From: Sphingobium sp. HWE2-09
GTDB taxonomy: Bacteria > Pseudomonadota > Alphaproteobacteria > Sphingomonadales > Sphingomonadaceae
Direction of reading: 5' to 3'
DNA length: 64,000 nucleotides
Assembly (NCBI RefSeq): GCF_035989265.1
Contig: NZ_JAYKZX010000003.1
Span: 2,170,001-2,234,000, forward strand
Part shown: positions 33,458 through 41,094 of the stretch, piece by piece
How positions within the stretch are numbered: position 1 is the first letter of the stretch
Layout: each line of letters starts with the position of its first letter
The notes under the pieces: model-generated
Databases searched by the model: none
Told to the model about the DNA's origin: nothing
Seen by the model: the letters and a program-made list of their open reading frames with translations, nothing else
Translations under genes and position numbers: made by a program

Positions 33458-34537
33458 CTATTCCGCCACCTGCGCGGACCATGTCCTGATCCAGTGCCAT
33501 GCGCCGCGACATTCGCCCATGCTGGTGGCTTCGATCAGGCGGAAACGTGCGCCGTCCCAGACATAGGCTTCGCTGCCGCCGCAATCGCCGATGCCGCGCC
33601 CCTTGGCGAAGCTGTCGAGCCGCAAATCCTTGGCGGTCCAGCCGACATTGACCAGCATCGGCCGGGATTCTTCCTCGCTCCAGCCGGGCTTGAGGTCGAA
33701 GCTGGCTAGGCGGAAGGCGCGGCGGCCGGGTTCGCCGGTGGCGATCACCGGGACCGAGGTGAAATTATAGGCGCCGCTGCCGCAGGGAACCAGGATCAGC
33801 GTTTCGGTCCGCGACAGGCGATAGAGTTGCGGCGGCTCCGCCCCCTTCATCTCGTCGGTACAGCGGGTGAATTTGCCGAGCGCGGTGAGTTCCTCCCGCC
33901 ACAATGCGGCCGGTGCGGTCGTGGCGGGCAACGGCGCGCGTTTGATGACCGGGGCGGACTGTGCGGGGCGGACCGCGATCGGCCCGAGCGGGCCGGTGGC
34001 GACCAGCGCGGTGCTGGTCCCCGCCCGCCCCTGCCGCGCGTCCATATAGCGCAGGGCGGCACCCGATCCGGCGAGCGAAGGCTTGCCCAGCGACCGGTTG
34101 CCCAGCCGCAGTTCGAGCACGCTGCCGCGCGCCATGGCGATGGCGAGCGCGGCGGCCTGCGGCCCGCGGATGGTCGCGTCGCCGTCGCGGCTCATGGCGC
34201 TGGCGATCCGGCGGCCATCGACATGGACGCTGATTTCGCCGCCGCCCTTGGCGTCGCGGCTGACCCACACTTCGGCGGCGGCGTCGGGTCCGGCGTCGCG
34301 CACCACGCCCACCATGACCGGGCTGTCGGACCATTCGCCGCCATCGGGCAGCAGCGACACGGTTTCGCATCGGTTGCGATTGTCGCAGCCGATCGTCCAG
34401 TCCTTATAGGTTTCCAATGTGCCGGGCTTGGGCGCTGTCGCCTTTGCCTGCGGTGCCGACGCAGGCGCCTGCGCAGCGCCGACGCCCGACCAGCCCAGGA
34501 CCGCTATCGCGGCCACGAAAAAATGCTTTGCCCCCAT
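33458..34537 (-). CDS. DUF1176 family exported protein
   Basis: A 359-residue protein with a signal peptide (FFVAAIAVLGWSGVGAAQA) and a proline/alanine-rich linker, so probably periplasmic. The body follows the DUF1176 pattern: an early KDWTIGCDNRNRCETVSL, then paired cysteines spread through the chain (CTDEM, LVPCGSG, GDCGGSE, GECRGAWHW). The even number of late cysteines suggests disulfide bonds. DUF1176 has no assigned biochemical role; the invasion-associated-locus-B-like N-terminal half suggests an envelope stress role, which is inference. Confidence 0.85.
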   Translation of the reverse strand: MGAKHFFVAAIAVLGWSGVGAAQAPASAPQAKATAPKPGTLETYKDWTIGCDNRNRCETVSLLPDGGEWSDSPVMVGVVRDAGPDAAAEVWVSRDAKGGGEISVHVDGRRIASAMSRDGDATIRGPQAAALAIAMARGSVLELRLGNRSLGKPSLAGSGAALRYMDARQGRAGTSTALVATGPLGPIAVRPAQSAPVIKRAPLPATTAPAALWREELTALGKFTRCTDEMKGAEPPQLYRLSRTETLILVPCGSGAYNFTSVPVIATGEPGRRAFRLASFDLKPGWSEEESRPMLVNVGWTAKDLRLDSFAKGRGIGDCGGSEAYVWDGARFRLIEATSMGECRGAWHWIRTWSAQVAE

Positions 34538-34622
34538 GGGTTAACCATAACCGATTTGCAGGCGGGATGGTAGAGGCCAACGTTACGTATCCGTGCCTAT
34601 TCCAGTTTTGCTGAAATGCGCC

Positions 34623-34687
34623 GTGCTTCCGCACAAGAGCGCGTCAGTTCAAAGGGCAGGACTGGGTTCCCGCCTGCGCGGGAACAC
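34623..34687. repeat. Paired palindromic repeat (family A), left arm decayed
   Basis: The right arm ACTGGGTTCCCGCCTGCGCG plus GGAACAC is perfect, but the left arm (from GTGCTTCCGC at 34623) has many changes, so the long hairpin can no longer form. It lies 13 bases after the nucleoside transporter gene's stop (minus strand), again in terminator position. Confidence 0.85.
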
Positions 34688-34700
34688 ATGCGCCGTGGTG

Positions 34701-36023
34701 TTAAAGGCTGAGCATCAGTCCGGCCAATGCCGCGCTCATCAGGTTGGCGAGGCTGCCTGCGACCAGCGCCTTCAGCCCCAGCTTGGCGATCATCGGTCGC
34801 TGGTTGGGGGCGAGGTTGCCGGTTACCGCCATCTGGATCGCGATCGAGCTGAAATTGGCGAAACCGCACAGCGCGAAGGTGATGATGGCGATGGTCGCGG
34901 GCGACAGCGCGCCCTGCACCTGGCCAAGGTTGATATAGGCGACAAATTCGTTGAGCACGACCTTCGTCCCGAACAGGCCGCCTGCCACCTGCGCTTCGGC
35001 CCAAGGGATATTGAGCAGATACATGACCGGCTGGAACACATAGCCCAGCAGCATCTGGAAGCTGAGCGTTGGGTAGCCGAACCAGGCGCCGATGCCGCCC
35101 AATATGCCATTGGCGAGCGCCACCAGCGCGACGAAGGCCAGCACCATCGCGCCCACGGCGACAGCGAGTTTGACACCTGTCTGCGCCCCCTGCGCGGCGG
35201 CCATGATGAGGTTGGCGGGCTTTTCCTCGTCATGGCTGGCCTGTGGCATCGGTTCGCCCGGCGTCCCTTCGGGCAGCAGCGCGGCGGGACCGGCACCGCT
35301 GATGCGGGTTTCGGGGAGCGGCACGTCGGGATGATCGCCCAATGGCAATTCGCCCTGCACCGGCACGCGCGGATCGGGCATCATGATCTTCGCCATCAGC
35401 AAGCCGCCGGGGGCCGCCATGAAGCTGGCCGCGAGCAGATAGTCGATCTTGATCCCCATCGAGGCATAGGCGGCCAATATGGTGCCCGCCACGCCCGCCA
35501 TGCCGCTGGTCATCACCGCGAACAGCTGCGGCGGGGTGAGACCCGCGAGATAAGGACGGATGACGAGCGGGCTTTCGCTTTGCCCGACGAAGATGTTGGC
35601 CGCCGCGCACAGGCTTTCCACCTTTGACACGCCGGTGACTTTTTCGATCGCGCCGCCGACCCAGCGGACGATGAACTGCATGATCCCCAGATAATAGAGG
35701 ATCGACACCAGGCTGGCGAAGAAGATGATCACGGGTAGCGCCGCGATCGCGAAGCTGGCCCCGCCGATTTCGGGCTTAGCAAGCGGGCCGAAGATGAAGT
35801 CCGTCCCCGCCTGCGCATAGCCCAGAAGGTTGGCGACCCCGCGCGACATGCCCGCGATGACGCCGCGCCCTGCAGGCACGTACAGCACCAGCAGCGCGAT
35901 GCCCGCCTGCAACAGGAAGGCCGCCCCCACGACGCGCGGGCGGATGGCGCGGCGATCCGACGAGAGGGCGAAGGCGATGACGAGGATCAGGAGAATGCCG
36001 GCAAGGCCGATAAGAAGATGCAT
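34701..36023 (-). CDS. nupC: Concentrative nucleoside transporter (CNT/NupC family)
   Basis: A 440-residue inner-membrane carrier with about 10 hydrophobic spans. Family landmarks are the motif GQSESPLVIRPYLAGL, the hairpin region NEFVAYINLGQVQ and the C-terminal ALCGFANFSSIAIQMAV, which lines the nucleoside site. CNT proteins import nucleosides with sodium or protons. A cytoplasmic-looking hydrophilic insert (about residues 215-270) contains acidic and proline residues. Its length matches the family. Confidence 0.93.
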   Translation of the reverse strand: MHLLIGLAGILLILVIAFALSSDRRAIRPRVVGAAFLLQAGIALLVLYVPAGRGVIAGMSRGVANLLGYAQAGTDFIFGPLAKPEIGGASFAIAALPVIIFFASLVSILYYLGIMQFIVRWVGGAIEKVTGVSKVESLCAAANIFVGQSESPLVIRPYLAGLTPPQLFAVMTSGMAGVAGTILAAYASMGIKIDYLLAASFMAAPGGLLMAKIMMPDPRVPVQGELPLGDHPDVPLPETRISGAGPAALLPEGTPGEPMPQASHDEEKPANLIMAAAQGAQTGVKLAVAVGAMVLAFVALVALANGILGGIGAWFGYPTLSFQMLLGYVFQPVMYLLNIPWAEAQVAGGLFGTKVVLNEFVAYINLGQVQGALSPATIAIITFALCGFANFSSIAIQMAVTGNLAPNQRPMIAKLGLKALVAGSLANLMSAALAGLMLSL

Positions 36024-36194
36024 GAAGCGCTTTCGCGTGAAGGACCAACCGGGCGACTATATGGGCCGCGACGCGGGGAAGCCAGCGCGTTTGACGGTTA
36101 CAAAGCCGCTACATCGGGCAATCGTCCGGAGACATGGGCGGATTAAGGACGATCCATGGGCTTTTGCACGATGATGGGGACTGGGGCGGCGCGG

Positions 36195-36959
36195 ATGACT
36201 TTGCAGCCAATGCATTCCGCCGATATGCTGCCGTCGATGGACGGTTCACGCATATTGGTGGTCGACGACGATGCGGATATCCGCACGCTTCTGTCGGATT
36301 TTCTTGAGGATCACGGCTTTGCCGTGGCGGCGGTGGCGGATGGCGCGGCCATGGACCAGATGCTGTCCACGCAGGATTTCGACATCGCCGTGCTGGACGT
36401 GATGATGCCGGGCGAGGACGGGCTGTCGATCCTGCGGCGCTTGTCGGCGCGCGGCGGGCTGCCGGTGATCATGCTGTCGGCGATCGGCAGCGATATCGAC
36501 CGGATCGTGGGGCTGGAAATGGGGGCGGAGGATTATCTGCCCAAGCCATGCAACCCGCGCGAACTGCTCGCCCGCATCCGCACCGTCTTGCGCCGCCACC
36601 GGCGACAGGCGGCCGAAGCGCCCGAGGCCGCAGGCAAGCAATTGCGCTTTGCAGGCTGGACGGCGGACATGGCCGCACGCCTGCTGACCGATCCCGACAA
36701 TGTCGTCGTCACCCTGACCGACGGCGAGTTCCGGCTGTTGCGTGCCTTTGTCGAACATCCGCGCCGGGTGTTGAGCCGCGACCAGTTGCTCGACTGGTCG
36801 GCGGGCAGCGAAAGCGAAAGCTACGACCGGGCGATCGACGTGCAGGTCAGCCGGTTGCGCCGCAAGCTGGACCGCAGCGCCCGCCATGGCGCAGACGAAC
36901 TGGTCCGCACCATCCGCAACGAAGGCTATATGTTCACCGCCGAAGTCCGGCAGGCGTGA
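36195..36959 (+). CDS. Response regulator, OmpR family
   Basis: A receiver domain plus winged-helix DNA-binding domain. The receiver has VVDDDADIRT, the phospho-acceptor Asp in VLDVMMPGEDG, the switch MLSAIG and the lysine in LPKPCNPRELLARIRTVLRR. The effector half has the OmpR-type helix RAIDVQVSRLRRKL. Several ATG codons precede the domain. ATG 36237 would place the Asp at residue 54, but 36195 has a G-rich stretch ahead of it, so the exact start is open. Its stop overlaps the kinase start, so the two form one operon and one signalling pair. Confidence 0.9.
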   Translation: MTLQPMHSADMLPSMDGSRILVVDDDADIRTLLSDFLEDHGFAVAAVADGAAMDQMLSTQDFDIAVLDVMMPGEDGLSILRRLSARGGLPVIMLSAIGSDIDRIVGLEMGAEDYLPKPCNPRELLARIRTVLRRHRRQAAEAPEAAGKQLRFAGWTADMAARLLTDPDNVVVTLTDGEFRLLRAFVEHPRRVLSRDQLLDWSAGSESESYDRAIDVQVSRLRRKLDRSARHGADELVRTIRNEGYMFTAEVRQA

Positions 36960-38257
36960 ATCCGTCGATCCTGACCCGGATCGTCGCGCTGATCGCGGCG
37001 ACGCTGTTGCTGGCGCTGGGTGCGATGATGCTGGTCGCCTTTCGCGGCCCCCCGCCCCATGCCCGCCCGATGATATTGGGCGAGGCCGCCGCGCTGTTGC
37101 AGGGGGCCAGCCCGCCGGCGGGCAGTTGGACGGTGGTGCGATATTGGTCGGACCCGCCCCCCGCGATCGAGCCGGGTCAGGTGGAAGACCCCCGGATGGC
37201 TGCGCAGATCGCGATGTTGCTGGGCGCGCGCCCGGCGGACATCCGGCTGCTGCGCGACCAGACGCCGATGCCGATCCCCGAATCCGACGGGAAGCTGTGG
37301 CCCCCGCCCGGGTCCGGCCGGATGATGCTGCACGGCGCGTTCCTGCTGGCGCGGCACATGGATGGGGGCTGGCAAATGGTGCAGGCGCGCCAGGGGCCGA
37401 ATGCGCGCTGGTACGCCATCACCCTGACGCTGATGGCGGGCATCTTCATCCTGCTGTTGCTGCCTGCTTACTGGGTCGCGCGACGCATCACCCAGCCGAT
37501 CCGGTTGCTGGCGGACGGCGTGGCGACCGAGCGGCCCGAACGCGCCGATCCGCTGCCGCTGACCGGGCCGCCCGAAGTGCGCGCGGTGGGCGCGGCCTAT
37601 AATCTGATGCGCAGCCGGATCGCCGACTATCTGAACGAGCGCACGGCGATGCTGGTGGCGATCGCGCATGATCTGCGCACGCCGATGACCCGACTGACGT
37701 TCCGGCTGGAAGCGCTGCCCGACGGGCCGCGCGCCAAGGCGCAGGCCGATGTGCAGGAAATGCGGGCGATGGTGACCGACCTGCTGGATTTCATGCGTGG
37801 GCAGGGCGAACTGGCCGCGCGGGTGCGGATCGACCTGTCGGCCATCGTCGAGACGCTGGCCGACGACCTGGCCGATATGGGACAGGATGTGGCGGTGACG
37901 CGCAGCGTCCGCGCGGTGGTGCGCGGCGACGCCGTGGCGTTGCGGCGCTGCATCGCCAATTTGGTGGAAAATGCGGTGCGCTATGGCGGATCGGCGCGGG
38001 TGGCGCTGTCGGTCGCGGGCGGCCGGGTGATCGTGGCCGTGGAGGATGACGGGCCGGGCGTCCCGGACGAGGCGATCGAACGCTTGTGCGAACCCTTTTA
38101 CCGCGGCGAGGCGTCACGCAACCGGGAGACGGGCGGCGTCGGCCTGGGCCTCTCGATCGCCCGCTCCATTGCGGACGCGCATGACGGGCGGCTGCAGTTC
38201 GTCAATCGCATCGGCGGGGGATTGCGCGCCAGCCTGACCCTGCCGCTGGAGCGCTGA
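36956..38257 (+). CDS. Sensor histidine kinase, EnvZ-like
   Basis: A 433-residue kinase starting at GTG 36956, which overlaps the regulator's TGA (GTGA). Two membrane spans, near residues 6-26 (LIAATLLLALGAMMLVAF) and 155-178 (LTLMAGIFILLLLPAYWV), flank a periplasmic domain of about 130 residues. A HAMP segment follows. The phospho-acceptor is His238 in IAHDLRTPMTRL, the N box is NLVENAVRYGG, and the G boxes are EDDGPGVP and GGVGLGLSIARS. The proline-rich sensor domain has no recognised ligand. It is transcribed with the OmpR-type regulator. Confidence 0.9.
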   Translation: MNPSILTRIVALIAATLLLALGAMMLVAFRGPPPHARPMILGEAAALLQGASPPAGSWTVVRYWSDPPPAIEPGQVEDPRMAAQIAMLLGARPADIRLLRDQTPMPIPESDGKLWPPPGSGRMMLHGAFLLARHMDGGWQMVQARQGPNARWYAITLTLMAGIFILLLLPAYWVARRITQPIRLLADGVATERPERADPLPLTGPPEVRAVGAAYNLMRSRIADYLNERTAMLVAIAHDLRTPMTRLTFRLEALPDGPRAKAQADVQEMRAMVTDLLDFMRGQGELAARVRIDLSAIVETLADDLADMGQDVAVTRSVRAVVRGDAVALRRCIANLVENAVRYGGSARVALSVAGGRVIVAVEDDGPGVPDEAIERLCEPFYRGEASRNRETGGVGLGLSIARSIADAHDGRLQFVNRIGGGLRASLTLPLER

Positions 38258-38261
38258 CGCT

Positions 38262-38732
38262 CTATTCGTCGGCGAAGGCGAGCGAGAACCAGGAGGCCAT
38301 GGCGTCCACCGCCAGCGGCGCCAGGCGCATGGCGCAGCGGCGGCGGCTGTTGGGCGAACTGCGATGTTCCATCACCAGCCCACGCCGTTCCAATATGCCG
38401 ACCTGGCCGACGACATTGCTGAGCGACAGCCGCAACGTCTCGCTCATCTGCTCCAGCGTCAGCGCGCCGCCGTCCAGTTCCGCCTGATAGAGCAGCAGCA
38501 ATATGTCCCACGCCGGATCGGCGAACAGATCATGGCCGAACAGGGTCGATCGCATCCGCCGCGCGTCGATATAGCGGGCCAGCGCCGGGCGATGATCGCC
38601 GCCCTCCCCGTCCAGGATCGCGGGTTCTTCCTGCCGGGCATGGAAATTGGTGAGGCAGCGTTGCAGCGCGACGACGAGATCGACCGCCTCCTGGCTCGGC
38701 AGGTGGCGATCAGGCGGAATATGCACGGTCAT
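38262..38732 (-). CDS. Winged-helix regulator, MarR-like
   Basis: A 156-residue protein with a MarR-type winged helix: a DILLLLYQAELDGGALTLEQ entry helix and the recognition part LRLSLSNVVGQVGILERRGL, then the wing EHRSSPNSRRRCAMRLAP. The N-terminal helices (about residues 14-60) would form the dimer interface. It probably represses a nearby or its own promoter; the effector is unknown. It ends 4 bases from the kinase stop (convergent). The membrane-protein gene on the same strand overlaps its start by 23 bases, so the two form an operon. Confidence 0.78.
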   Translation of the reverse strand: MTVHIPPDRHLPSQEAVDLVVALQRCLTNFHARQEEPAILDGEGGDHRPALARYIDARRMRSTLFGHDLFADPAWDILLLLYQAELDGGALTLEQMSETLRLSLSNVVGQVGILERRGLVMEHRSSPNSRRRCAMRLAPLAVDAMASWFSLAFADE

Positions 38733-39135
38733 GAAGCGCCTTCCGGTCCAGTTCGATGCCGATGACGGTGAAGAGCAGCAGCGGGATCACCCAGACGGTG
38801 CTGAGGCCTTCATAGACCCGTTCCGAAAAGCCGTGCAGCAGCAGCGTCACCACATGAGTCAGCACGGTCATCAACTGGCTGGCCGCCGCCCAGATTGGCC
38901 AGTAGCTGCGGCTGCGCAGCATCAACCAGAGCAGGCCGACGAACAGCAGCGTGTCCACGATCGTCAGCCAGAATTGGGTACCGTGCCACGATCCCGCTAG
39001 CTGCGCGGGCATGGTCAGCAAGACACTGAGTAGAAAGACCAGCGCGAACCATCGCCCGTCCCGGCCGCCGAACAGGGCGGCAAAGGCGCAGGCGAACAGG
39101 GTCAACAGCCAGAAGAAAGCCGCCAGCATCCGCAT
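38710..39135 (-). CDS. Small four-span membrane protein, hypothetical
   Basis: A 141-residue inner-membrane protein with four hydrophobic segments: AAFFWLLTLFACAFAAL, FALVFLLSVLLTMPAQL, LTIVDTLLFVGLLWLML and the pair around LTHVVTLLLH and VIPLLLFTVIGI. No family signature was recognised. It lies upstream of and overlaps the MarR-like gene, so it may be the membrane partner or be regulated with it. Confidence 0.7.
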   Translation of the reverse strand: MRMLAAFFWLLTLFACAFAALFGGRDGRWFALVFLLSVLLTMPAQLAGSWHGTQFWLTIVDTLLFVGLLWLMLRSRSYWPIWAAASQLMTVLTHVVTLLLHGFSERVYEGLSTVWVIPLLLFTVIGIELDRKALHDRAYSA

Positions 39136-39186
39136 TTCCTATTGAGAGGGAGGGCAATGTCCATGCGGATGCCGACGACCGCCTGG

Positions 39187-39534
39187 TCAGGCGACCAGGG
39201 TCAGGTGGCGCGGCGCGTCGTCCTGTGCCGGGGCGTCCATGCCCAGCGGACAACCAACAGCCGTCACCTCCAACTGACTCTGTTCCAGGCAGCGCGTCAG
39301 CAGGGCGGTCGCGCGGATCATGTCGCTGCGGCCCTCGATGATCTTGCTGGCGCTTTCGTGGATACGCTGAAGGATACGCTGGCTTTCGCTGGCGGTCAGG
39401 CCCGACCCCTGCGCGGCGGACAGGAAGGCGCTGGTAAGGTGCGCGGTGTCGACCAGCGCGGTGTCCAGCGCGGCGAAGGCCTGGCGGGTCTGGTCGGCAA
39501 CGGCCTGGGTCTTGGCGGTATCGAGGTTGAGCAC
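39187..39534 (-). CDS. Helical hypothetical protein
   Basis: A 115-residue protein, mostly helical (DTAKTQAVADQTRQAFAALD, then SESQRILQRIHESASKII). The GTG at 39534 is preferred over GTG 39552 because AAGGAGA lies 7-8 bases before it. The C-terminal MDAPAQDDAPRHLTLVA tail is extended. No family is recognised. It lies between the four-span membrane gene and the tail-anchored HTH gene on the same strand, and may belong to a small regulatory group. Confidence 0.65.
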   Translation of the reverse strand: MLNLDTAKTQAVADQTRQAFAALDTALVDTAHLTSAFLSAAQGSGLTASESQRILQRIHESASKIIEGRSDMIRATALLTRCLEQSQLEVTAVGCPLGMDAPAQDDAPRHLTLVA

Positions 39535-39597
39535 AAGTCTTCTCCTTCGCACGACGCCATAAGGCGGTGCGTTGTCAGCATGGTCTGTCTGGATGGA

Positions 39598-40089
39598 TCA
39601 ACCCAGCGCCTTGAAGGCTCCGGCAATGAGCAGCAGCAAAGTGACAAGGCCGACACCGGTGAGAACCGCAGCGCGGATCATCGCCAATATACGCCCATCT
39701 TTGCTCAGTTCGTTGGTCGATCCCCCGAGCGGCGGGCCGAAGGCGAGGATGCGTTTCAGAAGCGTGTTGCGCTGCGTCCGTTCATCCGGCCTGTCCGGCT
39801 GAGCAAGGGATGACGCAGGAACCGGATCGGAGGCAAGAGGCTCCGATTGATGTATCAAGGGCTGATATGTGCCAGTTTGGGGCTGTGGTTGCTCGACCGA
39901 AACGAACAGGCGCGCGGCTTCCTTGCGCGAAGGCACGCCGAACTTGCGCAGGCTGGTGCGTACGCGCTGATCCACCGTATGCTCCGAAATGTGGAGCTGG
40001 CGCGCGATTTCCTTGGAATTATAGCCCTGGGACACCAGCCGCAGGCACTGCTTTTCCCCCTCGCTCAAGGCTGGAAGGGTTTGCACCAC
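39598..40089 (-). CDS. LuxR-type HTH protein with C-terminal membrane anchor
   Basis: A 163-residue protein with an unusual order. The LuxR/FixJ-type DNA-binding domain is at the N-terminus (residues about 5-65; LSEGEKQCLRLVSQGYNSKE and HISEHTVDQRVRTSLRKFG). A proline/serine-rich linker follows, and a single hydrophobic span, AAVLTGVGLVTLLLLIAGAF, is at the C-terminus. It has no receiver or ligand domain. The layout implies a transcription factor held to the inner membrane, perhaps freed by proteolysis. It is followed on the same strand by the helical gene at 39187-39534. Target genes are unknown. Confidence 0.8.
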   Translation of the reverse strand: MVQTLPALSEGEKQCLRLVSQGYNSKEIARQLHISEHTVDQRVRTSLRKFGVPSRKEAARLFVSVEQPQPQTGTYQPLIHQSEPLASDPVPASSLAQPDRPDERTQRNTLLKRILAFGPPLGGSTNELSKDGRILAMIRAAVLTGVGLVTLLLLIAGAFKALG

Positions 40090-40239
40090 TTCTTCATTCC
40101 TCCTGCGTGACCCATCGCCCCGTTCAACGAACGACCGGCGCGTGAGGCTCAGCGACCCGCGGCCTTATTCGTCATGCAAGGTTGCGATTCGGTTTCACCG
40201 ATCCCTAAAGTGACACGACAGGACGCCGCGACGCAATGA

Positions 40240-40273
40240 CGATGGGCGGCGGACCTAGTCCCGCCGCCCATCG
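40240..40273. terminator. Strong hairpin between DUF805 and HTH genes
   Basis: CGATGGGCGGCGG (40240-40252) and CCGCCGCCCATCG (40261-40273) form a perfect 13-base stem with an 8-base loop, 56 bases past the DUF805 stop (minus strand). There is no T run, so it may be a pause or stability hairpin rather than a classical rho-independent terminator. Confidence 0.5.
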
Positions 40274-40328
40274 GATGTTGCTGATCATGATGCAACCCGC
40301 CGCGCTGACTGGGCGCGGCGGATATGGT

Positions 40329-40745
40329 TCAGCGGAAAATGTCGCCCACGTCGGCCGCCGTCTGCTTGGGATCGGGACCGAAGCGGTTTTCGCCGCGCGT
40401 CCCTTCCAGACACATGAACACCAGCACGATGATGCCGCCGACATAGGGAATGAAGTTCAGCAATACGAACCAGCCGCTCTTGTCCTGATCGTGGAAGCGC
40501 CGGACCTGCACCGCGAGGGAGGGGACGATAAGGACCAGTACGAGGAGGCCGAGCAGGATCATGTACAGGGACGCGCCGCCGGAGGGCTGACCATCCCCAA
40601 AACCGTGCAACGCCACACCCACGATGCCGATCGCGGCGGCGACCAGCATATAGGCAAGGAAGAACATCCAATATTCCTTGCGCCGCGAGCGGCCCGAGAA
40701 ATCGGCGTAGCGCCTGAGCGGCAGGAGCATATAGTCCATCTGCAT
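40329..40745 (-). CDS. DUF805 family membrane protein
   Basis: A 138-residue inner-membrane protein with the DUF805 pattern: an early RYADFSGRSRRKEYWMF, three to four hydrophobic spans, and the signature RRFHDQDKSGWFVLLNFIPYV. The C-terminal tail EGTRGENRFGPDPK is typical. Length is normal for the family. The biochemical role is unknown, although many members are in stress or envelope contexts. No partner gene is obvious. Confidence 0.9.
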   Translation of the reverse strand: MQMDYMLLPLRRYADFSGRSRRKEYWMFFLAYMLVAAAIGIVGVALHGFGDGQPSGGASLYMILLGLLVLVLIVPSLAVQVRRFHDQDKSGWFVLLNFIPYVGGIIVLVFMCLEGTRGENRFGPDPKQTAADVGDIFR

Positions 40746-40817
40746 TTCCCCTGTTGTGAGAAACAGCAGGATAGGGGCGCCGTTGGTGCCTGTCTCGCCA
40801 AAAGAAGGCCTACGCGA

Positions 40818-40985
40818 TCAGGCGTCCGGCGTCTTCGCCTGCTTGGCCTTGTGCGCGGCGAGCAGCGCGTCGATTTCCACGATGCGCAGGCGCTGGGGCG
40901 TGTCCCTGGCCAGTCCCTTCAATCGGCATTCGGCCCATAGGGCGCGGCGCTCCGATGTCAGCGCCTTGAGATAGAGGTCGGCCAT
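40818..40985 (-). CDS. Small conserved-looking protein, 55 residues
   Basis: A short open frame beginning MADLYLKALTSERRALWAEC and ending AHKAKQAKTPDA. AAAGGAG sits about 9 bases before the ATG at 40985, an excellent ribosome site, and the codons are as GC-rich at third positions as neighbouring genes. The chain is helical and charged, without a membrane segment. Its function is unknown. It lies between typA and DUF805 on the same strand, downstream of typA. Confidence 0.6.
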   Translation of the reverse strand: MADLYLKALTSERRALWAECRLKGLARDTPQRLRIVEIDALLAAHKAKQAKTPDA

Positions 40986-41044
40986 GCTGGCGGCTCCTTT
41001 TGAACAAGAAAAGGGCGGGAGCGTCGTGACGCCCCTGCCCCTCC

Positions 41045-41088
41045 ACCAGCCTTCGGCTGGTCCCCCTCCCCAAGCAAGCCCGGGGAGG
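41045..41088. repeat. Two adjacent GC-rich hairpins after typA
   Basis: ACCAGCC/GGCTGGT (41045-41051 with 41055-41061) forms one 7-base stem with a 3-base loop. CCTCCCC/GGGGAGG (41065-41071 with 41082-41088) forms a second stem. They stand directly downstream of the typA stop on the minus strand and resemble the C-rich repeat at 16499. They may end or stabilise the typA transcript. Confidence 0.55.
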
Positions 41089-41094
41089 CATATA

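Noticed and set aside
33372..33584. Short open frames running through the palindromic repeats (for example at 33372-33584 and 58978-59080)
   Set aside because: They translate the repeat arms into Arg/Gly/Pro-rich strings that recur at other repeat copies, so they are not genes.
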